Origin: Pseudomonas azadiae
GTDB taxonomy: Bacteria; Pseudomonadota; Gammaproteobacteria; Pseudomonadales; Pseudomonadaceae
Reading direction: 5' to 3'
DNA length: 64,000 nt
Assembly: GCF_019145355.1 (NCBI RefSeq)
Contig: NZ_JAHSTY010000001.1
Location: 2,914,001-2,978,000 of the forward strand
Part shown: piece after piece, positions 51,125 through 59,864 of the stretch
How the letters are laid out: every line of letters begins with the position of its first letter
How positions within the stretch are numbered: the stretch's first letter is position 1
Notes under the pieces: generated by a model
Seen by the model: only the letters and a program-made list of their open reading frames with translations
Told to the model about the DNA's origin: nothing
Databases searched by the model: none
Program-made: the position numbers and the translations under genes

Positions 51125-51874
51125 ATGTCTGATCAAGATCAAGACAACCCCCGGCGTGACTTTCTGCGCAAATCCTTGACCTTGATCCCGGTGGTCACGG
51201 TTGCCAGCACGGGCCTGGGTGGCTCGATGCTGATGGCGACGCCTGAGGCCCAGGCCGCGCCAGCCAAGCCTGACGTGAGCGACACAGCTTATGAGCCGAC
51301 TTACTTCACGGCCGAGGAATGGGCGTTCATCAACGCCGCCGTCGAGCGCTTGATCCCCGCAGATGCCCAAGGCCCAAGTGCCCTGGAAGCGGGTGCGCCG
51401 CAATACATCGACCGCCAGATGAACACGCCGTACGCCAGCGGCGCCCTGTGGTTCATGCAAGGCCCGTTCAACGCCGATGCACCGCCGGAAATGGGCTGGC
51501 AGAGCAAATTGGTACCCAAGGACATTTATCGCCTGGGCATTGCCGCGACGGATGCATGGTCGAAAGCATTCAACGGTAAAGCTTTTGCCGCGCAAGACAG
51601 CGCTACCCGAGACGACATGCTGCGTCGCCTGGAGGCGGGCGGTGGTGAGCTGGGCGCACATTTCAATGCCGTGCCGCCAAAGATGTTTTTCAACCTGCTG
51701 CTGCAAAACACCAAGGAAGGGTTCTTCTGCGATCCGATCCACGGCGGCAACAAGGGCATGGTCGGCTGGACCATGATCGGCTTCCCCGGCGCCCGCGCCG
51801 ACTTCATGGACTGGGTGGAACGTAACGAGCCTTACCCGTTCCCGGCTGTTTCCATGCGCGGCGAGAGGGCATAA
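51125..51874 (+). CDS. Gluconate 2-dehydrogenase subunit 3 (Tat-exported small subunit)
   Basis: A 249-residue protein with a twin-arginine signal, RRDFLRKSLTLIPVVTVASTGLGG, ending near ATPEAQA. The mature part YFTAEEWAFINAAVERLIPADAQGPSALEAG is the gluconate 2-dehydrogenase subunit 3 family signature. The small subunit carries the leaderless flavoprotein subunit across the membrane through Tat as a hitch-hiker. It is the first gene of a three-gene operon with a 2-bp gap to the next gene. Confidence 0.93.
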   Translation: MSDQDQDNPRRDFLRKSLTLIPVVTVASTGLGGSMLMATPEAQAAPAKPDVSDTAYEPTYFTAEEWAFINAAVERLIPADAQGPSALEAGAPQYIDRQMNTPYASGALWFMQGPFNADAPPEMGWQSKLVPKDIYRLGIAATDAWSKAFNGKAFAAQDSATRDDMLRRLEAGGGELGAHFNAVPPKMFFNLLLQNTKEGFFCDPIHGGNKGMVGWTMIGFPGARADFMDWVERNEPYPFPAVSMRGERA

Positions 51875-51876
51875 AC

Positions 51877-53661
51877 GTGGCGACCATCATGAAGAAAGTA
51901 GACGCGGTGATTGTAGGTTTCGGCTGGACCGGCGCGATCATGGCCAAGGAGCTGACGGAAGCGGGCCTCAACGTGCTGGCGCTGGAACGTGGCCCGATGC
52001 AGGACACGTACCCGGACGGCAGCTATCCCCAGGTCATCGACGAATTGACCTACAGTGTGCGTAAAAAGCTCTTCCAGGACATTTCCAAGGAAACCGTGAC
52101 CATTCGCCACAGCGTGAATGATGTCGCACTGCCGAACCGCCAGCTGGGCGCGTTTTTGCCAGGCAATGGCGTCGGCGGTGCAGGTTTGCACTGGTCAGGC
52201 GTGCATTTTCGTGTCGATCCGATTGAGTTGCGCATGCGCAGCCACTACGAAGAGCGCTACGGCAAACACTTCATACCCAAAGACATGACCATCCAGGACT
52301 TCGGTGTCAGTTATGAAGAACTGGAGCCGTTTTTCGACTACGCGGAAAAAGTCTTCGGCACCTCCGGCCAAGCCTGGACCGTAAAAGGCCAGTTGGTCGG
52401 CGAAGGCCGTGGCGGCAACCCCTATGCGCCGGATCGCTCCAACCCGTTTCCGCTGGCCTCGCAGAAAAACACCGTCTCCGCACAGCTGTTCCAGAAAGCG
52501 GCGGCCGAGGTCGGTTACAAACCCTACAACCTGCCCTCCGCCAATACCTCGGGCCCCTACACCAACCCCTACGGTGCGCAGATGGGCCCGTGCAACTTCT
52601 GCGGTTTCTGCAGCGGCTACGTGTGCTACATGTACTCCAAGGCTTCGCCGAATGTGAACATCCTTCCGGCGTTGCGCCAGGTGCCGAACTTCGAGCTGCG
52701 GGCCAATTCCCACGTGCTCAAGGTTAACCTCGACAGCACCGGGAGCAAGGCCACCGGCGTGACCTATATCGACGCCCAGGGGCGCGAATGCGAACAGCCG
52801 GCGGACCTGGTCATCCTCGGCGCGTTCCAGTTCCATAATGTGCGGCTGATGCTGTTGTCCGGAATCGGCAAGCCCTACGACCCGATCACCAATGAGGGTG
52901 TGGTGGGCAGAAATTTCGCCTACCAGAACATGGCCACCATTAAGGCGTTCTTCGACAAAGACACCCACACCAACAACTTCATCGGTGCGGGCGGCAATGG
53001 CGTGGCCATCGATGACTTCAACGCCGACAACTTCGACCATGGCCCCCATGGCTTTGTGGGCGGCTCGCCGATGTGGGTCAACCAGGCCGGCAGCCGGCCG
53101 ATTGCCGGTACGTCCAACCCGCCGGGCACGCCAGCCTGGGGCAGCGCCTGGAAGCGCGCCACCGCCGATTACTACACCCACCAGGTGTCGATGGACGCCC
53201 ACGGTGCCCATCAATCCTACCGAGGCAACTACCTGGATCTGGACCCGGTTTATCGTGATGCCTACGGCCTGCCGTTGCTGCGGATGACGTTCGACTGGCA
53301 GGAAAACGACATCAAGATGAACCGCTTCATGGTCGAGAAAATGAGCAAGGTCGCCGAAGCGATGAGCCCCAAGGCCATCGCCTTGCTCGGCAAGAAGGTC
53401 GGTGAGCATTTCAACACCGCGTCTTACCAGACCACCCACCTCAACGGCGGCGCGATCATGGGCACCGACCCGAAAACCAGTGCATTGAACCGCTACCTGC
53501 AATGCTGGGATGTGCACAACGTGTTTGTTCCAGGCGCGTCCGCTTTCCCACAAGGCTTGGGCTACAACCCGACCGGCCTGGTAGCGGCACTGACCTATTG
53601 GTCGGCGCGGGCGATTCGTGAGCAGTACCTGAAAAACCCCGGCCCACTGGTTCAGGCATAA
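51877..53661 (+). CDS. Gluconate 2-dehydrogenase flavoprotein subunit (GMC family)
   Basis: The 594-residue catalytic subunit oxidises D-gluconate to 2-ketogluconate in the periplasm. It has the FAD motif VDAVIVGFGWTGAIMAKELTEAGLNVLALERGP at the N terminus, no signal peptide of its own, a cysteine cluster CNFCGFCSGYVC near residue 238 resembling the 3Fe-4S site of FAD-glucose dehydrogenases, and the GMC C-terminal active-site region TTHLNGGAIMGTDP...NVFVPGASAFPQGLGYNPTG. The 594-residue length matches other Pseudomonas subunits. A related sugar-acid or polyol substrate cannot be ruled out. Confidence 0.93.
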   Translation: MATIMKKVDAVIVGFGWTGAIMAKELTEAGLNVLALERGPMQDTYPDGSYPQVIDELTYSVRKKLFQDISKETVTIRHSVNDVALPNRQLGAFLPGNGVGGAGLHWSGVHFRVDPIELRMRSHYEERYGKHFIPKDMTIQDFGVSYEELEPFFDYAEKVFGTSGQAWTVKGQLVGEGRGGNPYAPDRSNPFPLASQKNTVSAQLFQKAAAEVGYKPYNLPSANTSGPYTNPYGAQMGPCNFCGFCSGYVCYMYSKASPNVNILPALRQVPNFELRANSHVLKVNLDSTGSKATGVTYIDAQGRECEQPADLVILGAFQFHNVRLMLLSGIGKPYDPITNEGVVGRNFAYQNMATIKAFFDKDTHTNNFIGAGGNGVAIDDFNADNFDHGPHGFVGGSPMWVNQAGSRPIAGTSNPPGTPAWGSAWKRATADYYTHQVSMDAHGAHQSYRGNYLDLDPVYRDAYGLPLLRMTFDWQENDIKMNRFMVEKMSKVAEAMSPKAIALLGKKVGEHFNTASYQTTHLNGGAIMGTDPKTSALNRYLQCWDVHNVFVPGASAFPQGLGYNPTGLVAALTYWSARAIREQYLKNPGPLVQA

Positions 53662-53673
53662 GGAGCGATGACC

Positions 53674-54984
53674 ATGAAAGTACGTGTTATCGCGACCTTC
53701 GCGGCCTCCCTGGCGTGGCTCAGCAGTTGTTCGGTGAGCGCCGCTGAAACCGACCTGGTCAAGCAGGGCGAATACCTGGCTCGCGCCGGTGACTGCGTGG
53801 CCTGCCACACGGCCAAGGGCGGCAAACCCTTCGCCGGCGGCCTGCCGATGGAAACCCCCATCGGTGTGATCTACTCCACCAACATCACCCCGGACAAGAC
53901 GGGCCTGGGCGACTACAGCTTCGAAGACTTCGACAAGGCCGTGCGCCATGGCGTCGCCAAGAGCGGCAGTACGCTTTACCCGGCGATGCCCTACCCGTCT
54001 TACGCGCGTGTCAGCCAAAGCGACATGCAGGCGTTGTATGCGTATTTCATGAAAGGTGTTGAGCCGGTCGCCCAGGAAAACAAGGACAGCGATATTCCAT
54101 GGCCCCTGAGCATGCGCTGGCCCTTGGCGGCGTGGCGCTGGATGTTCGCGCCCGAGGTGGCGGACTACCAGGCGCCCGCCAATGCCGACCCGGTGATCAG
54201 CCGCGGGGCCTACCTGGTCGAAGGCCTTGGCCACTGCGGCGCGTGCCATACGCCACGGGCCCTGACCATGCAGGAAAAAGCCCTGAGCGCCACGGACGGC
54301 AACACGTTCCTGTCCGGCAGCGCGCCGCTGGAAGGCTGGATTGCCAAGAGCCTGCGCGGCGACCACAAGGACGGCCTCGGCGGTTGGAGCGAGGAACAGT
54401 TGGTGCAATTTCTCAAGACCGGGCGCAGTGATCGCAGTGCGGTGTTTGGCGGCATGAGCGACGTTGTGGTCCACAGCATGCAGTACCTGTCGGAAAACGA
54501 CCTGACAGCTATCGCCCGTTACCTCAAGAGCCTGCCGGCGGTAGACCCCAAGGACCAGCCGCACCAGTACGACAGGCAGGTCGCAGACGCCTTGTGGAAA
54601 GGCGATGACCGCCAGCGCGGAGCCTCGGTGTATATCGATAACTGCGCGGCTTGCCATCGTACCGACGGCCATGGCTACACGCGCGTGTTCCCGGCGCTGG
54701 CGGGCAACCCGGTGCTGCAGACGGCGGGCGCCACGTCGCTGATCAACATCGTGCTGAACGGCGGCACGCTGCCGGCTACCCATGCGGCGCCGTCGACCTT
54801 CACCATGCCGGCGTTTGCCTGGCGTCTGTCGGACCAGGAAGTGGCGGATGTCGTCAGTTTCATCAGGGGCAGTTGGGGCAACCAGGGCGCGCCGGTGACC
54901 GCCGGCGAGGTGAAGGACCTGCGCGACAACGATATGCACACCACCTCCGGCGACGACCTGGGCCAGGTCACGCAAAAGCATTGA
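53674..54984 (+). CDS. Gluconate 2-dehydrogenase triheme cytochrome c subunit
   Basis: The membrane-associated cytochrome subunit passes electrons from the flavoprotein to ubiquinone. ATG at 53674 (MKVRVIATFAASLAWLSSCSVSAAE) starts a signal peptide; the in-frame ATG at 53668 is an alternative two codons upstream. Three haem c motifs are seen: CVACH near residue 44, CGACH near 190 and CAACH near 326, with distal methionines nearby. Total 436 residues, as in the family. Confidence 0.94.
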   Translation: MKVRVIATFAASLAWLSSCSVSAAETDLVKQGEYLARAGDCVACHTAKGGKPFAGGLPMETPIGVIYSTNITPDKTGLGDYSFEDFDKAVRHGVAKSGSTLYPAMPYPSYARVSQSDMQALYAYFMKGVEPVAQENKDSDIPWPLSMRWPLAAWRWMFAPEVADYQAPANADPVISRGAYLVEGLGHCGACHTPRALTMQEKALSATDGNTFLSGSAPLEGWIAKSLRGDHKDGLGGWSEEQLVQFLKTGRSDRSAVFGGMSDVVVHSMQYLSENDLTAIARYLKSLPAVDPKDQPHQYDRQVADALWKGDDRQRGASVYIDNCAACHRTDGHGYTRVFPALAGNPVLQTAGATSLINIVLNGGTLPATHAAPSTFTMPAFAWRLSDQEVADVVSFIRGSWGNQGAPVTAGEVKDLRDNDMHTTSGDDLGQVTQKH

Positions 54985-55032
54985 TGCGTGCCTGACCGCC
55001 AAACGGCACTGGTCAGAAACCTTGCGCCTCGT

Positions 55033-55052
55033 TACTGTATATAAAAACAGTA
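55033..55052. promoter_or_regulatory. LexA (SOS) box
   Basis: TACTGTATATAAAAACAGTA is an exact match to CTGT-N8-ACAG with the flanking TA bases of the gammaproteobacterial SOS consensus. It ends 13 bp before the start of the radical-SAM gene, so a bound LexA would block transcription. Confidence 0.93.
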
Positions 55053-55065
55053 TCGAGGCGTTTTC

Positions 55066-56124
55066 ATGTCTACTCCGCTGCCGCCCCGTGGCCGGGGCAC
55101 GGCCACCAACCTGCACAACCGCTTTGCGCCCACGGTCAGCGTGGCCGAGGATGACGGCTGGTACCAGGAAGTGCCGCCGACCCAGGGCACCGAGGTGCGT
55201 ATCGAAACGGCCAAGACCATCATCACCCGTAACAACTCGCCGGATTTGCCGTTCGATCGCTCGATCAACCCCTACCGGGGTTGTGAACATGGCTGCATCT
55301 ACTGCTATGCGCGGCCCAGCCATGCCTATTGGGACATGTCGCCAGGGCTCGATTTCGAAACCAGGCTGATCGCCAAAACCAATGCCGCCGAGGTACTGGA
55401 GCAACAACTGTCGAAGCCCGGCTATGTGTGCGCCCCGATCAACCTGGGCTCCAACACCGATCCCTATCAGCCAATCGAGCGCGAATACAAAATTACCCGG
55501 GAGACCCTCGAAGTGCTGCTGCGCTACCGGCACCCGGTGACCATTGTCACCAAGGGCTCGCTGATCCTGCGCGATCTCGACCTGCTGAGCGAGCTGGCGC
55601 GCCAGCGGCTGGTGGCCGTGATGATCAGCCTCACCAGCCTGGACGATGAACTCAAACGCATCCTGGAACCCCGCGCGGCGGCGCCCAGGGCGCGGCTGCG
55701 GGCCATTCGGGTGATGCGCGAGGCGGGTATCCCGGTGGGTGTGCTGTGCTCGCCGATGATCCCGATGATCAACGACAGTGAGCTGGAGAGCCTGCTGACC
55801 GAAGCCCATGCCGCCGGCGCGCAAAGCGCGGCGTACATGATGCTGCGCCTGCCGCTGGAGGTGGCGCCGCTGTTCGAGGAGTGGCTGGCGGCGCATTACC
55901 CGCAGCGGGCGGCCCATGTGATGAGCCTGGTACGCCAGGTGCGCGGTGGTGAGGTCTACGACAGCCGCTTCGGCGTGCGCATGCGTGGCGAAGGGCCATT
56001 TGCGGATCTGCTGGCCCAGCGGTTCAGCAAGGCGATCAAGCGCCTGGGGCTGAACCGGCGGGAAGGCTTCAATCTCGATTGCACGGCGTTTTGCCCACCG
56101 GGCAGGCAGATGGCTTTGTTGTAG
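55066..56124 (+). CDS. SOS-controlled radical SAM protein (PA0069 type, SPL-like)
   Basis: A 352-residue radical S-adenosylmethionine protein. The 4Fe-4S cluster ligands Cys73, Cys77 and Cys80 are in NPYRGCEHGCIYCYARPSH; AINLGSNTDPYQPIEREY-type sequence and VTIVTKGSLILRDLDLL follow, as in the spore photoproduct lyase/Rv2578c-like group. No auxiliary C-terminal domain is visible. The gene is preceded by a perfect LexA box, indicating induction by DNA damage. The reaction is unknown; repair of a nucleic acid lesion is a plausible inference from regulation and family. Confidence 0.92.
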   Translation: MSTPLPPRGRGTATNLHNRFAPTVSVAEDDGWYQEVPPTQGTEVRIETAKTIITRNNSPDLPFDRSINPYRGCEHGCIYCYARPSHAYWDMSPGLDFETRLIAKTNAAEVLEQQLSKPGYVCAPINLGSNTDPYQPIEREYKITRETLEVLLRYRHPVTIVTKGSLILRDLDLLSELARQRLVAVMISLTSLDDELKRILEPRAAAPRARLRAIRVMREAGIPVGVLCSPMIPMINDSELESLLTEAHAAGAQSAAYMMLRLPLEVAPLFEEWLAAHYPQRAAHVMSLVRQVRGGEVYDSRFGVRMRGEGPFADLLAQRFSKAIKRLGLNRREGFNLDCTAFCPPGRQMALL

Positions 56125-56351
56125 ACTGAAAAGCTGAAATGCGAAGTTCCTGTAGGAATAGTCGCGTTTTGACATCACTGAAACCCGCGTTCTAGAGCGG
56201 TTCATTCAGTTTGAGTTAAGTTTCGGTGGTTACCTTGTTCAGCGAGTGACTGATGAGTCGGCGCCCCGGTTTTTGGCATTTACAAATATTGCACTGACCA
56301 GGCGTCGAATTGCCCTGAACACTCCCCCTGCATTAATCAAGAGGATGAATC
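56125..56351. other. Intergenic region, no confident feature
   Basis: This 227-bp gap precedes the carbonic anhydrase gene. GAGGATGAATC gives a good Shine-Dalgarno sequence at the end. I see no strong palindrome, repeat or terminator, though the region must hold the carbonic anhydrase promoter. Confidence 0.4.
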
Positions 56352-57083
56352 ATGAGTGACCAGGATAAACAGCCGTTGGCTGCGTCGGCTTCGACCCCTC
56401 AGGTGGCGGAAACCGCCGATGCAGCGCTTAAGCACATCGTTGACGGTTTTTTGCATTTCCATCATGACGTCTTCCCGCAGCAGGAAGAACTCTTCAAGAA
56501 ACTCGCCACGGCCCAGAGCCCACGGGCGATGTTCATTACCTGCGCCGACTCGCGCATCGTCCCCGAGCTGATCACTCAAAGCTCCCCGGGCGACCTGTTC
56601 GTGACGCGTAACGTCGGTAACGTAGTACCGCCGTACGGCCAGATGAACGGTGGTGTTTCCACCGCCATCGAGTATGCGGTGCTCGCCTTGGGCGTACAGC
56701 ACATCATTGTCTGCGGCCACTCCGATTGCGGCGCGATGCGCGCGGTACTCAACCCCGACAGCCTGGAGAAAATGCCGACGGTCAAGGCCTGGCTGCGGCA
56801 TGCCGAGGTCGCCAAGACCATGGTGCACGACAACTGCGACTGCGCAAGCGAAGGCGAGAGCATGAAGGTGCTGACCGAAGAAAACGTTATCGCCCAGTTG
56901 CAACACTTGCGTACCCACCCTTCCGTGGCGTCACGCATGGCCAATGGTCAGTTGTTCATCCATGGCTGGATCTACAACATCGAAACCAGCGAAATCAGAG
57001 CTTTTGACGCGGACCAGTCGGCATTCCGACCGCTGGGCGGCGACGGGCCAATCCCTTGCGCGACGCCTAAAGCGCGCTTCTAA
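56352..57083 (+). CDS. Beta-class carbonic anhydrase
   Basis: Interconverts CO2 and bicarbonate in the cytoplasm. The 243-residue protein shows the zinc ligands Cys64, His123 and Cys126 and the Asp66-Arg68 dyad in FITCADSRIVPELI and VCGHSDCGAMR. The N-terminal 25 residues are a flexible extension. It precedes a SulP transporter by 85 bp, a pairing that suggests bicarbonate uptake and supply. Confidence 0.95.
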   Translation: MSDQDKQPLAASASTPQVAETADAALKHIVDGFLHFHHDVFPQQEELFKKLATAQSPRAMFITCADSRIVPELITQSSPGDLFVTRNVGNVVPPYGQMNGGVSTAIEYAVLALGVQHIIVCGHSDCGAMRAVLNPDSLEKMPTVKAWLRHAEVAKTMVHDNCDCASEGESMKVLTEENVIAQLQHLRTHPSVASRMANGQLFIHGWIYNIETSEIRAFDADQSAFRPLGGDGPIPCATPKARF

Positions 57084-57168
57084 AACACTTCCCTGCCGGG
57101 TAAAACGGTGGCTGCCATGGACGCAGCCAGGCTTTACCGCGCCCGGCAAATGCCTCGGGAGAGCCATC

Positions 57169-58716
57169 ATGCGTGCTGCTCAATTGAAAGCTGTATTGCC
57201 ACGGGAGCTGCTGGCTTCCGTGGTTGTTTTTCTGGTCGCCCTGCCCCTGTGCATGGGTATCGCGATCGCCTCCGGCATGCCGCCGGCCAAGGGGCTGATC
57301 ACCGGCATCATCGGTGGCCTGGTGGTAGGTTGGCTGGCGGGTTCGCCGTTGCAGGTCAGCGGTCCGGCGGCGGGCCTGGCGGTGTTGGTCTTTGAGTTGG
57401 TGCGCCAGCACGGCATGCTGATGCTTGGGCCGATTCTGTTGCTGGCGGGTTTCCTGCAACTGGTTGCCGGGCGTTTGCGCCTGGGTTGCTGGTTCCGCGT
57501 CACGGCGCCGGCGGTGGTGTACGGCATGCTGGCGGGGATTGGCGTGCTGATTGTGCTGTCGCAGATCCACGTGATGCTCGACGGCGCGCCCAAACCTTCC
57601 GGGCTGGATAACCTGGCAGGTTTCCCGGCTGCGGTGGCTGGCGCGATCCCGGCCCTGGGCGGTGGCCTGGGCTGGCAGGCGGGACTGCTCGGTTTGTCGA
57701 CGATGCTGGTGATGTACGTTTGGGATAAGTTTCGTCCGCAAGGTCTGCGCTTTGTACCGGGTGCCTTGTTGGGCGTGGGCCTGACCACCGTGGTCAGCCT
57801 GGTGCTGGCGTTGCAGGTCAAGCGGGTGGAAGTCCCGGAAAACCTCGCCGATGCCATTGATTGGCTGCGTCCCAGCGACTTGCTGAACCTCGCCGATCCG
57901 CAACTGTTGATCGCCGCGTTCGCCGTGGCGTTTATCGCGAGTGCCGAGACCCTGCTGTCCGCCGCGGCGGTCGATCGCATGCACAGCGGTCAGCGTTCTG
58001 ATTTCGACAAGGAATTATCCGCTCAAGGTGTAGGCAACATGCTTTGCGGGCTGGTCGGCGCTTTGCCGATGACCGGCGTGATCGTGCGCAGCTCGGCCAA
58101 CGTGCAGGCTGGTGCCACCACGCGCTTGTCGGCGATGTTCCACGGCCTGTGGTTGCTGGCGTTCGTGCTGCTGCTGTCGAGTGTGCTGCAAAGTATTCCG
58201 GTGGCGAGCCTGGCCGGTGTGTTGGTGTACACCGGGATCAAGCTGGTGGACATCAAGGCGTTCAAGGCGCTGGGACGCTATGGGCGGATGCCGATGTTTA
58301 CCTACGCCGCCACGGCGCTGGCGATCATCCTCACCGACCTGCTGACCGGCGTGCTGGTGGGCTTCGGGCTGACATTGGTCAAGTTGGCGTTCAAGGCATC
58401 GAGGCTCAAAGTCAGCCTGATCGACTTGCCGCAGGAGGCTGAGATGGAGTTGCGCCTGACGGGGGCGGCGACCTTCCTGAAAGTGCCGGCGTTGACCCAG
58501 GTATTGGCGACGGTGCCGGCAGGGACGACATTGCACGTGCCCCTGAATAATCTGAGCTATATCGACCATTCTTGCCTGGAACTGCTGGAAGAATGGGGGC
58601 GTGCCAATGCGGCCAAAGGCTCCAAGCTGGTGATCGAGGCGCGAGGCTTGAAGCGCCGGCTGGAAGGGCGGATTCGCATGACGACTGGGGTAGGTTCAGC
58701 GGCCTCTGTAAGCTGA
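57169..58716 (+). CDS. SulP-family transporter paired with carbonic anhydrase
   Basis: A 515-residue membrane transporter with the SulP core (PRELLASVVVFLVALPLCMGIAIASGMPPAKGLITGIIGGLVVG...) and a C-terminal STAS-like domain (about 430-510, LRLTGAATFLKVPALTQVL...NNLSYIDHSCLELLEEW). ATG at 57169 is chosen since upstream codons belong to the carbonic anhydrase region. Linkage to carbonic anhydrase makes bicarbonate the likely substrate, as in BicA-like systems, but sulfate cannot be excluded. Compared with the SulP at 27216 it belongs to a clearly different branch (its N-terminal SulP motif is diverged). Confidence 0.9.
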   Translation: MRAAQLKAVLPRELLASVVVFLVALPLCMGIAIASGMPPAKGLITGIIGGLVVGWLAGSPLQVSGPAAGLAVLVFELVRQHGMLMLGPILLLAGFLQLVAGRLRLGCWFRVTAPAVVYGMLAGIGVLIVLSQIHVMLDGAPKPSGLDNLAGFPAAVAGAIPALGGGLGWQAGLLGLSTMLVMYVWDKFRPQGLRFVPGALLGVGLTTVVSLVLALQVKRVEVPENLADAIDWLRPSDLLNLADPQLLIAAFAVAFIASAETLLSAAAVDRMHSGQRSDFDKELSAQGVGNMLCGLVGALPMTGVIVRSSANVQAGATTRLSAMFHGLWLLAFVLLLSSVLQSIPVASLAGVLVYTGIKLVDIKAFKALGRYGRMPMFTYAATALAIILTDLLTGVLVGFGLTLVKLAFKASRLKVSLIDLPQEAEMELRLTGAATFLKVPALTQVLATVPAGTTLHVPLNNLSYIDHSCLELLEEWGRANAAKGSKLVIEARGLKRRLEGRIRMTTGVGSAASVS

Positions 58717-58733
58717 CGAAACCGAATCAAAAA

Positions 58734-58823
58734 TGTGGGAGCGGGCTTGCTCGCGAATGCAGTGTGCCAGTCGCCGAATACATCGACTGACACTCTGCTT
58801 TCGCGAGCAAGCCCGCTCCCACA
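58734..58823. repeat. REPIN of a third variant class
   Basis: Arms TGTGGGAGCGGGCTTGCTCG and its complement, continuing as CGCGAATGCAG/..CTGCTTTCGCG, enclose a short centre. The GCGGGCTTGCTCGCGAA core differs from the common arm in this window. It separates the convergent SulP gene and the 215-residue protein gene. Confidence 0.9.
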
Positions 58824-58847
58824 TGGGTTTTGTGTATCCCCAAACAA

Positions 58848-59495
58848 TCAGGCAGGCTGATCCAACGCCAACTCAACCCCCAACTGCCGCGACAGGCACG
58901 GCCAGCGCTTCCAGGCGGCTTCGGTGTGCGGGCTCTTCAGCTTTTCGCGATAGACCTCGACCGACTCCAGCGCAAAGCTCTCTTCGTTGAGCATTTCATC
59001 CACCGCGTGGTGCACGGCTTCATCCAACTGGTTGGCGAAGGCTTCGCCGATCAGTCGATGGGCAATGACATTGGCTACCGTGGTGTCCGCCGGAATCAAA
59101 GGCTGGCCGAAGTGCTTGATATACAGATCGTTGACCTCTTCCACCAAGCGGTGCGCCAGATAGGCCTCGTCCAGCAGGCCGTCGAGCCCTTCATGGCCGG
59201 CCAGGATGGCGGGCGGTTGCAGGAAGAAATGCTCGGCGATCTTCAGCACCGGCTTGATCTGGCTTTCGATACCGGCTTGGCGGGCCACGTCGTTGGCGGC
59301 GTCCAGCAAATCCGGAACGAGGTCGATGTAGGCGGTAACAAAGCGGGTCATGACCATGTTGCGATCACCGTCAGCCAGGGAAATGGCCGAATGCAGGTGC
59401 GGCAATTGTTTTTCCAGTTGCTGGGCAAGCTGGCCCGTGCTGGTTTCGTGTTGATGGGCACGGGAAATCTGCTCGCGCAATGCGGCGGTGTTCAT
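58848..59495 (-). CDS. Conserved protein of unknown function
   Basis: A 215-residue, apparently all-helical cytoplasmic protein with no signal peptide or membrane segment. Distinct stretches are SLADGDRNMVMTRFVTAYIDLVPDLL, VLKIAEHFFLQPPAILAGHEGLDGLLDEAYLAHRLVEEVND and TVANVIAHRLIGEAFANQLDEAVH. In Pseudomonas aeruginosa a gene of this type also lies between the SulP gene and the aa3 oxidase operon. I do not recognise its biochemical function. Confidence 0.85.
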   Translation of the reverse strand: MNTAALREQISRAHQHETSTGQLAQQLEKQLPHLHSAISLADGDRNMVMTRFVTAYIDLVPDLLDAANDVARQAGIESQIKPVLKIAEHFFLQPPAILAGHEGLDGLLDEAYLAHRLVEEVNDLYIKHFGQPLIPADTTVANVIAHRLIGEAFANQLDEAVHHAVDEMLNEESFALESVEVYREKLKSPHTEAAWKRWPCLSRQLGVELALDQPA

Positions 59496-59864
59496 GAAGG
59501 CTCCATTGATTACAGGTGTAGGAAAAGGGAGAAGTTAAGGTAGCTCGTTTATACGAGGGCCTCAGACGCATTTGTCATAATTATTTCATGGTTATGCACA
59601 GTCGTTATATCGAAATGCCATCGTTTGCCGAATAAACGATTCCGCTCCCGGTTTTATTGGTCCAGGCCGATCATTTCCGGTTCATTTGCCCCTACACATT
59701 GCGGGGTTGCAGAGCCTGTCTATACTCGGATTTGTAGGCGATTAACTGATGACGCCAGACTGCATAAGCAGGCAAGGCTAAGCGGTTGTAAGCAGTATGG
59801 AAGCCGCTCCCTTCGACGCAGGTGCAAACCGGCGGGATAACAAGAACGATAAGGGGAACCCGCA
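59496..59864 (+). promoter_or_regulatory. Upstream region of the aa3 oxidase operon with RpoS-like promoter
   Basis: The 369-bp gap contains CTATACT (59720-59726), an exact match to the Pseudomonas RpoS -10 consensus, with TTGCGG 16 bases before TATACT as a possible -35. A permissive DnaA box TTATGCACA is at 59592-59600. AAGGGGAA seven bases before the ATG at 59865 is the ribosome binding site. In P. aeruginosa the aa3 oxidase is known to be RpoS-dependent and starvation-induced, which fits this reading. Confidence 0.55.

Noticed and set aside
52195..56205. A 1336-codon open frame on the minus strand spanning the gluconate dehydrogenase and radical-SAM genes
   Set aside because: It is antisense to three well-supported genes and crosses their intergenic gaps; GC-rich third positions suppress stop codons in this frame. 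No domain or signal is recognisable in the translation.
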